From contig OX465284.1 in NCBI GenBank assembly GCA_949987705.1, positions 66,511,470-66,575,469 on the forward strand: 64,000 nt of DNA. The letters are read 5' to 3'. The stretch is from Thereva unica. Taxonomy: Eukaryota; Arthropoda; Insecta; Diptera; Therevidae. Below are positions 48,062 to 57,988 of this stretch, piece by piece. Both the position numbers and the translations under genes were made by a program. Numbering within the stretch: the first letter of the stretch is position 1; each line of letters opens with the position of its first letter. The notes under the pieces are model-generated. The model was not told the origin of the DNA and did not search any database. It worked only from the letters and a program-made list of their open reading frames with translations.

Positions 48062-48558
48062 TAGAAAATAAAAAAAATAGGCAAAAAAATTAAGTTAAAT
48101 GGTTTTATTTGAAATCATAAGCTATATCTAAAACCAGAAAATAATTAGAACACAAACATGGACCATCTTGAGATTCTGACGTCTGGTAAGAAATCGTGCA
48201 ATAGTAGTCGTGCTGTTTTCTTTATGTGCGTCAACGGATTAAGTAATATTCAGTGACTTTTAACATGGGACGCATAAAAACCTGTATAACCACTGTATAA
48301 TTAAATATGAACGACTTATCTAGAAAAATGTGTTTCCAAGCCCAACAAAACTATATTTCAAATGTGCCCAATGGTTATATTTTAGTATGTTAAAAGTCCC
48401 GGCATATGACATGAGAAAACAGCACGGCTACTATTGCACGATTTCTTACCAGAAGTCAGAATCTCAAGAAGGTCCATGTTTGTGTTCTAATTATTTTTTA
48501 GTTTTAGATATAGCTTATGATTTCAAATAAAACCGTTTTTTACCTATTTTTTATTTAT
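48062..48558. mobile_element. MITE with about 130-bp inverted ends
   Basis: The arms 48062-48225 and 48413-48558 are inverse copies: AAAATAGG(C/T)AAAAAA, GGTTTTATTTGAAATCATAA, GCTATATCTAAAAC, AATAATTAGAACACAAACAT and AAGAAATCGTGCAATAGTAG. A loop of about 190 bp has no coding content. It is 650 bp upstream of the Trf2 start codon. Confidence 0.85.
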
Positions 48559-49208
48559 CATTGCGTGTAGGCCTAACGAGTTTCGTTCTTCGAGTTTTTG
48601 ATTTAAAGTAGATGTTAGATATGTTGTTGAACCAGCATTTCCTAAGGCCCGCCTTATTTGGCCATTTTTTTACTCTTCAGATGCCTTTCGCCTTTTTTTA
48701 GAGCCGTCCATTCCCTATGATTTGTATCTTTTTAAGCTATTTATTACAGTTTTAACATTGAGAGACACATCTCAAAATGAAGTCAAATTTGCTTCAAATT
48801 TAAAATCCACAAACAATAATATAACTTATTTTAAATCTATTTTCTTTTATTTACAGATATTGTCGACCTTTGGAAAAATCGCGAATGCGTACTCAATAAA
48901 AATAAGAAATGAAAAAAAATAAAACTAATAAGCCTTATAGAAGTGTAACGCCTTTTTGAAAAATTTTATACCACAAAAGATTGAATAAGGGACTTTGTAA
49001 GAAACGTTTAGATATTTGCATATCAAGGTGATTAGAAGAAAATATCTTGAAAACACTTTTTTGTTATTTAGAACAATACAAAATTAAAATAACGGTGTTG
49101 GAATAAATCGAAATCAGTGTTATTATATTTTGTGTAAAAAAATAAAATAAAAAAAAACATTAAATATAGTGTGTTGGGAAAAATTGTACGTTAATCAGGG
49201 AGTTATAT

Positions 49209-50783
49209 ATGTATTGCAGTAACAGTCGTGGTATGGCGACATTGTTACAACAGAAAAACTGTATGAAAACTCTTACTAATGGAGGTGTTAGCGGAGGAGG
49301 TTCAAGTTCATCAGGTAGTTCAACAACAGCAACTGCATCAATACAACAAACACGAATGTTACTACCTCATGAAATGGTTGGAATACCATCATCAATTCCA
49401 ATAAGTAACATAAATACATCATTTACGGGATCAACCGTGAACTGTTATAGTCAACAAGTATATGATCAAACCCAAAATCAACCAAATCAAAATCAGCAAT
49501 CACAACAATTTAACACTCATAATCAAGTCAATAATGTACACCAATTTAGTAGATATTTCCCGCAATTTAATAATCATGATTCGAATACTTCCTACATGTC
49601 AAACAATTCAGCAATCAATCTTAACACATCATCTCACAATTTCTTATCAAATGCTGTGACCAATATGAATACATCATCCTCGGGAAATACAGCATCACAG
49701 AATGCAAATTATCATCAATCTAGCGTAATCATACATAAGCAAAATACTGTTTTAAATCAACATCCACCGACAACTAGTTCAGATACATCTGTCGCACAAT
49801 ATATAAAAGAAGAGATACCAGAGAATTTTGGAAACGACAGTGCCAACGGATGCCAGAATCGAAATGAACAAAAATTTGTTTCTAATAATGAAACTTTGCC
49901 TAATGGCGCCCTTGGTGCAGAGGAGGACCAAGAGCCAGAGCCAGAAATCGATATAGTTATCAATAACGTAGTATGTTCTTTTAGTGTTAGATGTCATTTA
50001 AATTTGCGCGAAATAGCGCTAAACGGTTTCAATGTTGAGTTCCGCCGTGAAAACGGTATGGTGACTATGAAATTAAGGCGTCCGTATACAACTGCCTCAA
50101 TATGGTCATCTGGACGCATCACTTGCACAGGTGCTACTTCTGAAGAACAAGTAATTTTAATCAAATATTTAAGTTAATTTTTCTAATGTTAATTTGTAAT
50201 TTAGGCTAAAATAGCAGCACGTCGATACGCTCGTTGCCTTCAAAAATTAGGGTTTAGTGTACGCTTTCACAATTTTCGAGTAGTTAATGTTCTTGGAACG
50301 TGTAGTATGCCGTGGGCAATAAAAATAGTTAATTTTTCGGAGAGATATAAGAAAGTTGCTAGCTATGAACCAGAACTTCATCCTGGCGTAACATACAAAT
50401 TAAAATATCCCAAAGCTACATTAAAAATATTTTCAACTGGAAGTATCACTGTCACAGGTAAAAACGTCTTCACATTATTACAAGTATCCATTTTAAAATA
50501 AACAATTAAAAATATTCTTACAGCTGGAAGCGTTGCACATGTGCAAGCGGCTATAGAGCACATTTATCCCTTGGTCTATGAATTCCGTAAAAAACGCACT
50601 GCTGAAGAATTAGAATTGCTACGTTCCAAACAACAAACGACTGAAGAAGAAGAGGATGAAGAAATAACACATTCCCCAAGTGCTGCAAAAAAAAGAAAAC
50701 CGTTAGGTTTGGCTGAAAATGATCCTCGTGAAGATATTATGAATGTCTCTGATTTTGAAGGAGACGAAGCAGAAGCGGTTTAA
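49209..50783 (+). CDS. Trf2: TBP-related factor 2 (TRF2/TBPL1)
   Basis: Exons 49209-50150, 50205-50457, 50524-50783 (GT-AG, phases 0 and 1) give 484 aa. Residues 1-240 are low-complexity, rich in N, Q, S and T, as in fly TRF2. The saddle-shaped TBP core follows from about 244: EPEIDIVINNVVCSFSVRCH, RPYTTASIWSSGRITCTGAT, AARRYARCLQKLGFSVRF, VNVLGTCSMPWAIKI, SYEPELHPGVTYKLKYPKAT and KIFSTGSITVTAGSVAHVQA. The intercalating phenylalanines that TBP uses on TATA boxes are largely not conserved in this family, which serves TATA-less promoters (histone H1, ribosomal protein genes). A basic AAKKRKPLG near the acidic C-terminus is a likely nuclear signal. Additional upstream exons for longer isoforms are possible but not seen. 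Confidence 0.96.
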
Positions 50784-51117
50784 GTTGTTTAAACAAATCC
50801 TTTTTCTTAAAAACCAAAATAAGCTCGTTTGAGCAATCTCAATTCTAACTTTGACCAATGTCGAGACATCCATGTGTTCTTTTTTAATAAGGTGAGTAAG
50901 AATATTTGATTGATCAAAGTTTTTTGATATTAATTTTCAACATATAACGATTCAGTAGGCTGCAAAAATATTTCATACTTTTGCAAATTTTTGTATGCAG
51001 AAGTCTAAGCTAATCTATCAATTAGTCAGTTATGTCTTTAGTCGTGTGATCTTGCAATGTCTAGATGTCGGTTAGTAAAGTATAGATTAAAAAGAGACAA
51101 TGATGGACCTGGTGTAA
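50784..51117. other. Trf2 3' region, nothing else seen
   Basis: Non-coding; no canonical AATAAA was found close to the stop codon. Confidence 0.4.
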
Positions 51118-51580
51118 TTTCTTCGTTTACTCTTTACGTGTCGATAATTTGACGTTTATTAAAAGGCTCAATTTATGCATACAATTACAGTTTCTCTTTT
51201 AAATAAATATAAGTGGTTTGCTGCATTTGGAGTAATATCACACAATTTGATGGTTTTGTATAGCCACACTTATCTGTCGATTTGATAAGATCTGTCAGAT
51301 TTGCCAAATATAAAACCTAAAGCCGCGTCTCCACCAACCGAACATGTTCGCCGAACAGTGTTCGCGAACATAAAAACGGACAAACATTCCACATTTGGTT
51401 TCCAAACATGTTCGACGAACATTTTCAATAGCTCAATAGCGGCGAACAAATCAATGTTCGCTACAACACCGAACAATGTTCGGCGGACATCACAAATGTC
51501 TGCCGAACATTGTTCGGCAAACATGTTCGGTTGGTGGAGACGCGGCTTAAAGGAAATCGAAAACTTTTTTTAGTTTCATT
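51118..51580. mobile_element. GGGGCC-terminal MITE, copy 4, both ends lost, split
   Basis: The family core (TTTACGTGTCGATAA, AAAGGCTCAATTTATGCAT, CAATTTGATGGTTTTGTAT, GCCAAATATAAAACCTAA) runs to 51320, is interrupted by MITE copy a (51321-51547), and resumes at 51548 (TAAAGGAAATCGAAAACTTT), matching AAAGAAAATCGAGAAGCTTT of the copy at 20238. It shows that the GGGGCC family is older than the array family. Confidence 0.78.
51321..51547. mobile_element. AGCCGCGTCTCC MITE, array copy a, TAA TSD
   Basis: 227 bp with termini AGCCGCGTCTCCACCAACCG and its inverse CGGTTGGTGGAGACGCGGCT, flanked by TAA (51318-51320 and 51548-51550). The interior is a string of palindromes built from CGAACA and TGTTCG: CGAACATGTTCG, CCGAACAGTGTTCG, CCGAACAATGTTCGG, CCGAACATTGTTCGG. 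The 3-bp TWA-type target duplication suggests PIF/Harbinger mobilisation. Confidence 0.93.
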
Positions 51581-51581
51581 A

Positions 51582-52016
51582 AGCCGCGTCTCCACCAACC
51601 GAACATATTTGCCGAACAGTGTTCGCGAACATAAAAACGGACAAACATTCCACATTTGGTTCCCAAACATGTTCGACGAACATTTTCAATAGCTCAAGCC
51701 GCGTCTCCACCAACCGAACATGTTCGCCGAACAGTGTTCCACAGACATTTGTGATGTCCGCCGAACATTGTTCGGTGTTGTAGCGAACACTGATTTGCGA
51801 GCTATTGAAAATGTTCGTCGAACATGTTTGGGAACCAAATGTGGAATGTTTGTCCGTTTTTATGTTCGCGAACACTGTTCGGCAAACATGTTCGGTTGGT
51901 GGAGACGCGGCTTCACAAATCCATGTTCGCTACAACACCGAACAATGTTCGGCGGATATCACAAATGTCTGTCGAACACTGTTCGGCGAACATGTTTGGT
52001 TGTTGGAGACGCGGCT
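51582..52016. mobile_element. AGCCGCGTCTCC MITE, array copy b, split by copy c
   Basis: The left half 51582-51696 and right half 51913-52016 together rebuild one element of about 219 bp. Flanks TTA/TAA differ at one base. The right end reads TTTGGTTGTTGGAGACGCGG, one of few deviations from copy a. Confidence 0.88.
51697..51912. mobile_element. AGCCGCGTCTCC MITE, array copy c, nested, TCA TSD
   Basis: 216 bp in inverted orientation relative to b, with TCA at 51694-51696 and 51913-51915. It is a full copy with both 20-bp termini. It inserted into the middle of copy b. Confidence 0.92.
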
Positions 52017-52046
52017 TAAGCTCAAGGAATTTCTTTGCCTATCTAA

Positions 52047-52273
52047 AGCCGCGTCTCCACCAACCGAACATGTTTGTCGAACAGTGTTCGCGAACATAAA
52101 AACGGACAAACATTCCACATTTGGTTTCCAAACATGTTCGGCGAACATTTTCAGTAGCTCAATAGCGGCGAACAAATCAATGTTCGCTACAACACCGAAC
52201 AATGTTCGGCGGACATCACAAATGTCTGTCGAACACTGTTCGGCGAACATGTTCGGTTGGTGGAGACGCGGCT
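52047..52273. mobile_element. AGCCGCGTCTCC MITE, array copy d
   Basis: 227 bp, same orientation as copy a and nearly identical to it; flanks TAA (52044-52046) and TTA (52274-52276). Confidence 0.9.
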
Positions 52274-53158
52274 TTAGGTGTTTAGGTGTGTGTAGGGTGT
52301 CCCAAGCTGTTCCACAATATCAAATTACTCATTACGGCTCACACTATCGTTAGCATGTAGTTGCTGAATTACATATGAATGTTAAATTCAACAGTTTTCC
52401 CTGGAGTTTAAATAACACATTCCGACACATCCCTCGTTACAAAACCAAAGCAATTCTAGAAATGCACTATAATTTCACTTATAGTGCACTTCTGGAGCCG
52501 CTCTACCCCCACAGCGAAAAATATGACGAAATGCGACTCCAGAGCAAACTAACCTCCAATACTCTAAAATACGCCGCCACACCACTCCTCCATTGAACGA
52601 TACAGATGTAATAACGTTTTTTTAGTGAGGTTATTAGCCTCACACCAACCGTAGGCCTAGTACTAAGTTCACGTGAAATGGGTTCGGGCATTCTGGGCGT
52701 AACTTTGTAGCAGAGTTTTTCATTCTGGAAAAATCATTTAAAATAAAACCCGCCAAATAAATGCATACACCAATTAACAAATAAATATGTACAAATATAT
52801 AATATAATATTAATTACATACTTGTTAATAATAATTCACACAACGCCTTTTGATTTTACTTTTTGCGTTTTTGTAGTTTATTGGCTTATGAAAATTTAAC
52901 AGTTCCCAACTTTTCACGCGGAAAAAATGCCCAAGCGCATTCTTTTAAATGAAATGAAAATGAAATTTCGTGGTGAGAGCTGTTAACTTCTTAACTATTC
53001 ATTGTACCATAAAATTTGTTTCTAGTAAATTATAGATAGAATTTTGTAAGATATACCTTTTCGGAGATATAGTTGAAAAACCATTTGCACACCTAGAATC
53101 CTGAAAACTCAAACTTAAGCTTACACTGACCCCCCCCACATCCCAAAAATAAAACTTT
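52274..53158. other. Intergenic, no gene
   Basis: Holds a short hairpin GCACTATAA/TTATAGTGC (52464-52487). The ORF at 52375-52596 spans it and has no known domain. Otherwise featureless and AT-rich. Confidence 0.45.
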
Positions 53159-53409
53159 GGGGCCTATTGTGGATATCGTCAATTTGACGACTTTGAGTCG
53201 ATGTTAAAATTTCTTTCTGCGAATGTCCATTTTTGTCGAAATTAGTCGATAAAAGAATTAATATGAGTCGATTACACAATTGTCAAGTCGACGTCAAAAA
53301 TGTAATCGACTCATATTTATGTTTTTATCGATAAAAATCGATTTTCTCAGTATGAAAATCTAACATCGACTCAAAGTCGTCAGATCGACTCGTTCCACAA
53401 TAGGGCCCC
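53159..53409. mobile_element. 251-bp foldback with GGGGCCTATTGTGG ends
   Basis: Left GGGGCCTATTGTGG...GACTTTGAGTCGATGTT matches the inverse AACATCGACTCAAAGTC...CCACAATAGGGCCCC at the right. A second inner pair ATATGAGTCGATTACA/TGTAATCGACTCATAT makes a double hairpin. The GGGGCC termini recall the other MITE family, but the interior differs. Confidence 0.85.
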
Positions 53410-53954
53410 TTGTCCTGCATTTTTTTGGACTATTGCTCGTTTATTCTATTGAGTCGTAAATCGCCAGCCTTATCTGATATTTATGTGACAATGTCTGCGT
53501 GCAATTATATTGAAGAAGAGTAAAACTCGACCTGTTATAATTGTTTATTTGTTATTACTTACTTTTATTTTTGTATTGTGAAGGAGTAAGCAAATAATGA
53601 TTTTGACTGGCTATGTAGTATTTAATTACAAAAATATTTCTGCCTGAGGAATGCAGCATTGATACCTTAGCACGCTGTTTTTATTCTGTGAGGCGCGACC
53701 GCTCCAGGGTTAACCTCAATGCGGCACCTAGTAATATTAACCGATCGATTTAAAATTTTGATTTTCCATTATTTATATAAAGGATCAGAATTATGGGATG
53801 CGCCGTAAAAATAGACTAGTTTGAAAAATAAGGACCACTCTAAACCATAACGGGTGATCTTAAATTTATACCCACGATGTGTATATATTGAATTATATAA
53901 CTTTTGTTTATGCATGGAAAGACACAATTCAATTAATCTAAACAATTGGGATTT

Positions 53955-54575
53955 TATTTTGAGTCCTCCAAGCGAATATATCCATCTTGTCGGCGGATTT
54001 CTGGGAAACACTCCATGCTTCACATCCATACCGAATTCATTACTGGCAGTAGAGAGAAGTTTGCGGCGAATATTCTTCTTTGTACGTCTCGTTCCATCGT
54101 TGTCTTCGCTGACTGTGGACCCCAAGTAGTTAAATTGGTTTACCCGTTCGAAGTTATATTGTGGTTTTGTGATTTCTTCTTATTTCCACCCTTGACTGAA
54201 TTAGAATCTTGCTCTTGTCGGCATTTATTTGCAGCTCTATATCTTTGGCTCCCTCTTCCAGTTCCGTGAATATTTCTCTAAGGTTTGACGGTAAGGCATT
54301 TTAAGTCGTCGGCACATTCTACCAATTGTTTTGATTTGTTAAGCAGGGTTGTGTTCGTATCATTGTTTTCTTTACGAATTACTCCTTCTAGGCAGAGATT
54401 AGATGGAGATCATAGGTGTCAGCCCATCCCCCTGCTTTAAGCCTTGCTTGACTGGGTACGACTTCGTCAATTCTCCTTGTATCCTGACTGTACACCTTGT
54501 ATTTTCCATTGCCATTTTCGTCAGTTTTACTTACTTTAGGGGTATGTTTAGGTTCAGCATTGTCGCATACATAAA
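53955..54575 (-). pseudogene. RTE-C fragment, second copy
   Basis: Minus-strand frames repeat pieces of the element at 32763-36850: MYATMLNLNIPLK-like, the SPARLKAGG turn, GSTVSEDNDGTRRTKKNIRR and MDVKHGVFPRNPPTRWIYS. Heavily shifted, with both ends missing. Not flanked by a visible target duplication. Confidence 0.7.
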
Positions 54576-56029
54576 GTTAGTTATTCCACACAATATTCAA
54601 AAATCTATAAATAGAAAAAACTAGTTTTGAATAAATATTATTTAAACCACTGAAATCTTTTTTTAACGACCGTTGCTAATAAAATGCCACGTAAATTTTT
54701 GAGTATAATAATGTCTCACACCAGGGGCGGAACCGATTCTCGTTCGATGCGGTGGTCAAGCAAAATGGACGGGGTTGATACTTAGTTGGGTGGCCGCTTG
54801 CTAAAAACCGCTGTCGACACTCGCTTTTGGAAAAACCAAAAGGCAAGTGCAAAAGGTAAACAATAACATAAAGCTTTTCGACACCGCAGTTCTTTCACAT
54901 ATTCACAGGCGCTACAACATGAATTGGAGGGCTGGAAAATGTATTCTACTTATGTTACTGCTTCAGAAGCGCTATTAAAGAAAGCATTAGTAAGACAATG
55001 TAGATATAGAACTGTGGTTTGAAAGGGGAATGCCCCAAGTCTGTTAAGGAGCGTTCTAGCGTTGATAATACAGCGCATTATTTCCCGCTGGGTAAGTTGG
55101 CTCTTGTTCCATAATACCTAGTAAGGGCTTATACTACTTTAGAGTCTACTTAAGGGCAAGCCAAATGTCCCGATCTAATCAATGATAAAGATCTTCAACC
55201 TGTCTTTTTTCTCATATATAGATTTGCTTACAATACCTATTAGTGCTGCCACTGGTAAACGCGGTTTCAGTAAATTAAAAATGACGACAAAGCTTAAGGC
55301 AGCATTTACCTTTGTCGGCTCGAAAATATACCAATTTTTAGGATTCTTTTTAAAGAAAACTAATAGAGTAATCTACAAAATTCTTTTTTTTATAACTTTT
55401 ATTCATCTTTCAACTATATTAAAAAAAGTTGTTGGGTCAATCAAAAATGTTTTAATCCCCCCTCCATTCGGACAAAGATTGATGTGTCCGCCGCGCACGC
55501 CTCTTCCTCGGAAGTGCTCAAGGTCGCCCACGTGACCTAAAATCAAAAATACACAAATTTTTTAAAACTACATACACCCTACTACCTACTGACTGACGGA
55601 AATGGTTTTTTGAAATTTGAAAAAAATAACAAAATGGCGGACTTTTGAAAAAAAAGGTCGATTTTCGTCTATTTTTTAACCACATTTATTGTTATAACTT
55701 TTTAACAAATTAAAAAATCAAAACCGTCATTCCGTGACAAATTTAAAGAACAACAATTGTGCCAAATTTTAAAACGATATCTTGAACCGTTTTTTTTTTA
55801 TCTCTTCCGAAGTGTACAAAACAAGTGGTTTCGGGAAAATGGCTTTGAAGTTCAGAGTTCAGGTGAGCGCAGCGGGAGGTACGCCTCTTTAATGACCTGT
55901 AACTTTCGATCTACTTGATGTATCGATCTGAAATTTTGGGATTATATTTTTAAAACATATATCTAACGATTAAGCGAAAAATGATTTTTTTTGACCCAAC
56001 AAAGGGAAATGCTCCCTTAAGTGAGAATG
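54576..56029. other. Intergenic, no gene
   Basis: No recognisable coding domain. ORF 55182-55535 is lysine/phenylalanine-rich without a known motif. TTGGGTCAA at 55432 and TTGACCCAA at 55989 are an inverted pair that may mark a decayed element. Confidence 0.4.
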
Positions 56030-56500
56030 TACTAAAAAAAAAACAAATCATGCCAATTTTAACATTAAAAGGCCCTAGCATACAATTTTCTGGGCATTAT
56101 TTATGGGAAGTGCTCGAAGCTTTCTAATTTTGCAAAAAACGTATAGGTTAACTACGTATTTTTCGCAGAAAAAGGTAGATTTAGTTAAAAAGGACCAAAG
56201 TTTTTATTTTGACAATTCATAACTCTGGAAGTTGGTTGGGTGGAACCGTCACTTTGACAATTGTGTGATATCTTATTCATGAAAATACGTTATCTTCATC
56301 TTCTTTAACGGCTCTATAAGGCCTATCCTGCCAGCGTCGGTTGGGTCTCCCTTGCTGTCGCACCCCATATGTCTTACCGCAGAGAACTAGATAGACTTCG
56401 GTGGGCGGGGCATCTAGCTCGTATGAGTGAAGATCGGCCTGCTCGGAAAATACGCTATAGGGTTACAAAAATTCGGGGTGATATGTAATACTATAGCAAA
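56030..56500. mobile_element. Diverged fragment of the 43.3-45.6 kb transposon
   Basis: Aligns with the right arm of that element (45240-45540): GGCCCTAGCATACAATTTTC versus GGCCGTAGCATAAATTTTTT, then TTAACTACGTAT, TTTTGACAATTCATAACTCT, GGTGGAACCGTCACTTT and TTACAAAAATTCGGGGTGAT. It is interrupted by a small RTE-B insertion. Confidence 0.7.
56294..56445 (-). mobile_element. RTE-B 3' fragment with 5' inversion, 13-bp TSD
   Basis: Flanked by GAAAATACGTTAT (56281-56293) and GAAAATACGCTAT (56446-56458), one mismatch. The first 90 bp read as the RTE-B 3' end on the minus strand. The remaining 62 bp are the adjacent upstream coding part turned round (plus strand LDRLRWAGHLARMSEDRPAR). Confidence 0.85.
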
Positions 56501-57157
56501 CAAATTTCAAAACGCCCTATGGGCACTACCATTACGATTATTGTTATTTTTTTATGTATTATTGTGTGCCTTATCGATACATTGGCGGGCCGCACAAATG
56601 TTTATTGGGGGTCGCATGCGGGCCGCGAGTTTGAAATCCTTGGTTATACCTATGTTTTAGGTCTGACTGGAATACGATGTGATCTATTTAACCCTATCGA
56701 TATCAATTTACACGAATATTGTTTCATCAATGCAGCAAATGGACTGGAATTGCGAATAAAAGGATGTGTCTCTTAAGATTCGTTAGGCGGATGATGATAT
56801 AGGTTTGAGCGGGGGATGGTGCCGGATTCTACGTTCATATCAAGAGTAGTAGGACATTTTTATTGAGGCCTCAGTACGATCTACGATTTAGTGTAAGGGA
56901 CAAATGCACTGCCTCGCGTAAGTCTTGCTCAACTCTACCCGTAGGGAATGTGTTAATCAAGCTTACAAATTTATTGTACCTAGATGTAGCTTCTAAAATA
57001 AGTTTTCAATTAAGCCGCGATTTTAAAAATTCAACCATTTCAGATACAGACCTATTTTGATTAGATATCATTTCAAACAGCTCAAATTTAAAAATTTGGT
57101 TGCCATTTTTTCGATTTTTTTTGGTTGAAAAGAAAGACAGTAAGCTTTAGGATTATA
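56501..57157. other. Intergenic, no gene recognised
   Basis: The ORF at 56519-56776 begins with a hydrophobic stretch (TTITIIVIFLCIIVCLIDTL), but I recognise no family. It lies immediately beyond a transposon end and is likely chance or a decayed element. Confidence 0.35.
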
Positions 57158-57988
57158 CAGGGTGTATCAGCTAAAGTGTCCAACCGCTTGGCTGTGGATA
57201 GGCCTTGGATAGACGAACAAAAAATCGAGGGGGGGGGGGGAATCGTAACGGTTTACCCGCTAGGGCGTTTAGAAGTGTTTTTGGTTGAGGTTTACATATT
57301 ACCCCGTACTTTTTGTCACCTTATTAGAATCTTAACGAATAAGACATCAATCTACGCAGAATACTCCCACCTATCTAAATCTGTAAAAGTTGAGGTTACA
57401 TCCATACGATTTTTTGTTCGTCTATCCAAGGCCTATCCATAGCCAAGCGGTTGGACACTTTAGCTGATACACCCTGTATAATCCTAAAGCTTACTGTCTT
57501 TCTTTTCAATCGTAACGGTTTACCCGCTAGGGCGTTTTGAAGTTTTTTTGGTTGAGGTTTACATATTACCCTGTATTTTTGTCACCTTATTAGATATCTT
57601 AATGAATAAGACATCAATCTACGCAGGATACTCCCACCTATCTAAATCTGTAAAAGTCGAGGTTACACACCCAAGCGGTTGGACACTTTAGCTGATACAC
57701 CCTGTATAATCCTAAAGCTTACTGTCTTTCTTTTCAATCGTAACGGTTTACCCGCTAGGGCGTTTTGAAGTTTTTTTGGTTGAGGTTTACATATTACCCT
57801 GTATTTTTGTCACCTTATTAGATATCTTAATGAATAAGACATCAATCTACGCAGGATACTCCCACCTATCTAAATCTGTAAAAGTCGAGGTTACACCCCC
57901 CCCCCCCAACCATCCATACGATTTTTTGTTCGTCTATCCAGGGCCTATCCACAGCCAAGCGGTTGGACACTTCAGCTGATACACCCTG
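57158..57988. mobile_element. MITE with triplicated core and poly-G/poly-C ends, TA flanks
   Basis: The ends CAGGGTGTATCAGCTAAAGT and its inverse ACTTCAGCTGATACACCCTG are flanked by TA. Inside, a unit starting TCGTAACGGTTTACCCGCTA occurs at 57243, 57510 and 57738. Each carries GAGGTTTACATATTACCC and TACTCCCACCTATCTAAATC (also found in the 43.3-45.6 kb transposon). G11 near 57230 and C12 or longer near 57897 sit at mirrored positions. Units 1 and 2 also end in TACACCCTGTATAATCC, the element's own end plus the left flank in reverse. Confidence 0.75.

Noticed and set aside
51321..52273. Regularly repeated palindromes resembling a CRISPR array
   Set aside because: The repeats are transposon termini with target duplications, the units are over 200 bp, and the host is an animal.
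51321..52273. CGAACA-NN-TGTTCG motifs as steroid-receptor or LexA/SOS operators
   Set aside because: Half-site spacing of 0-1 does not fit the 3-bp spacer of glucocorticoid-type elements or the 4-bp spacer of the Gram-positive SOS box; the context is a MITE.
51301..52353. Overlapping ORFs rich in Cys/Arg (for example 51805-52353) suggesting a small-protein family
   Set aside because: They are open on both strands because the sequence is palindromic MITE DNA lacking stops in several frames; no coding signal beyond the repeat.
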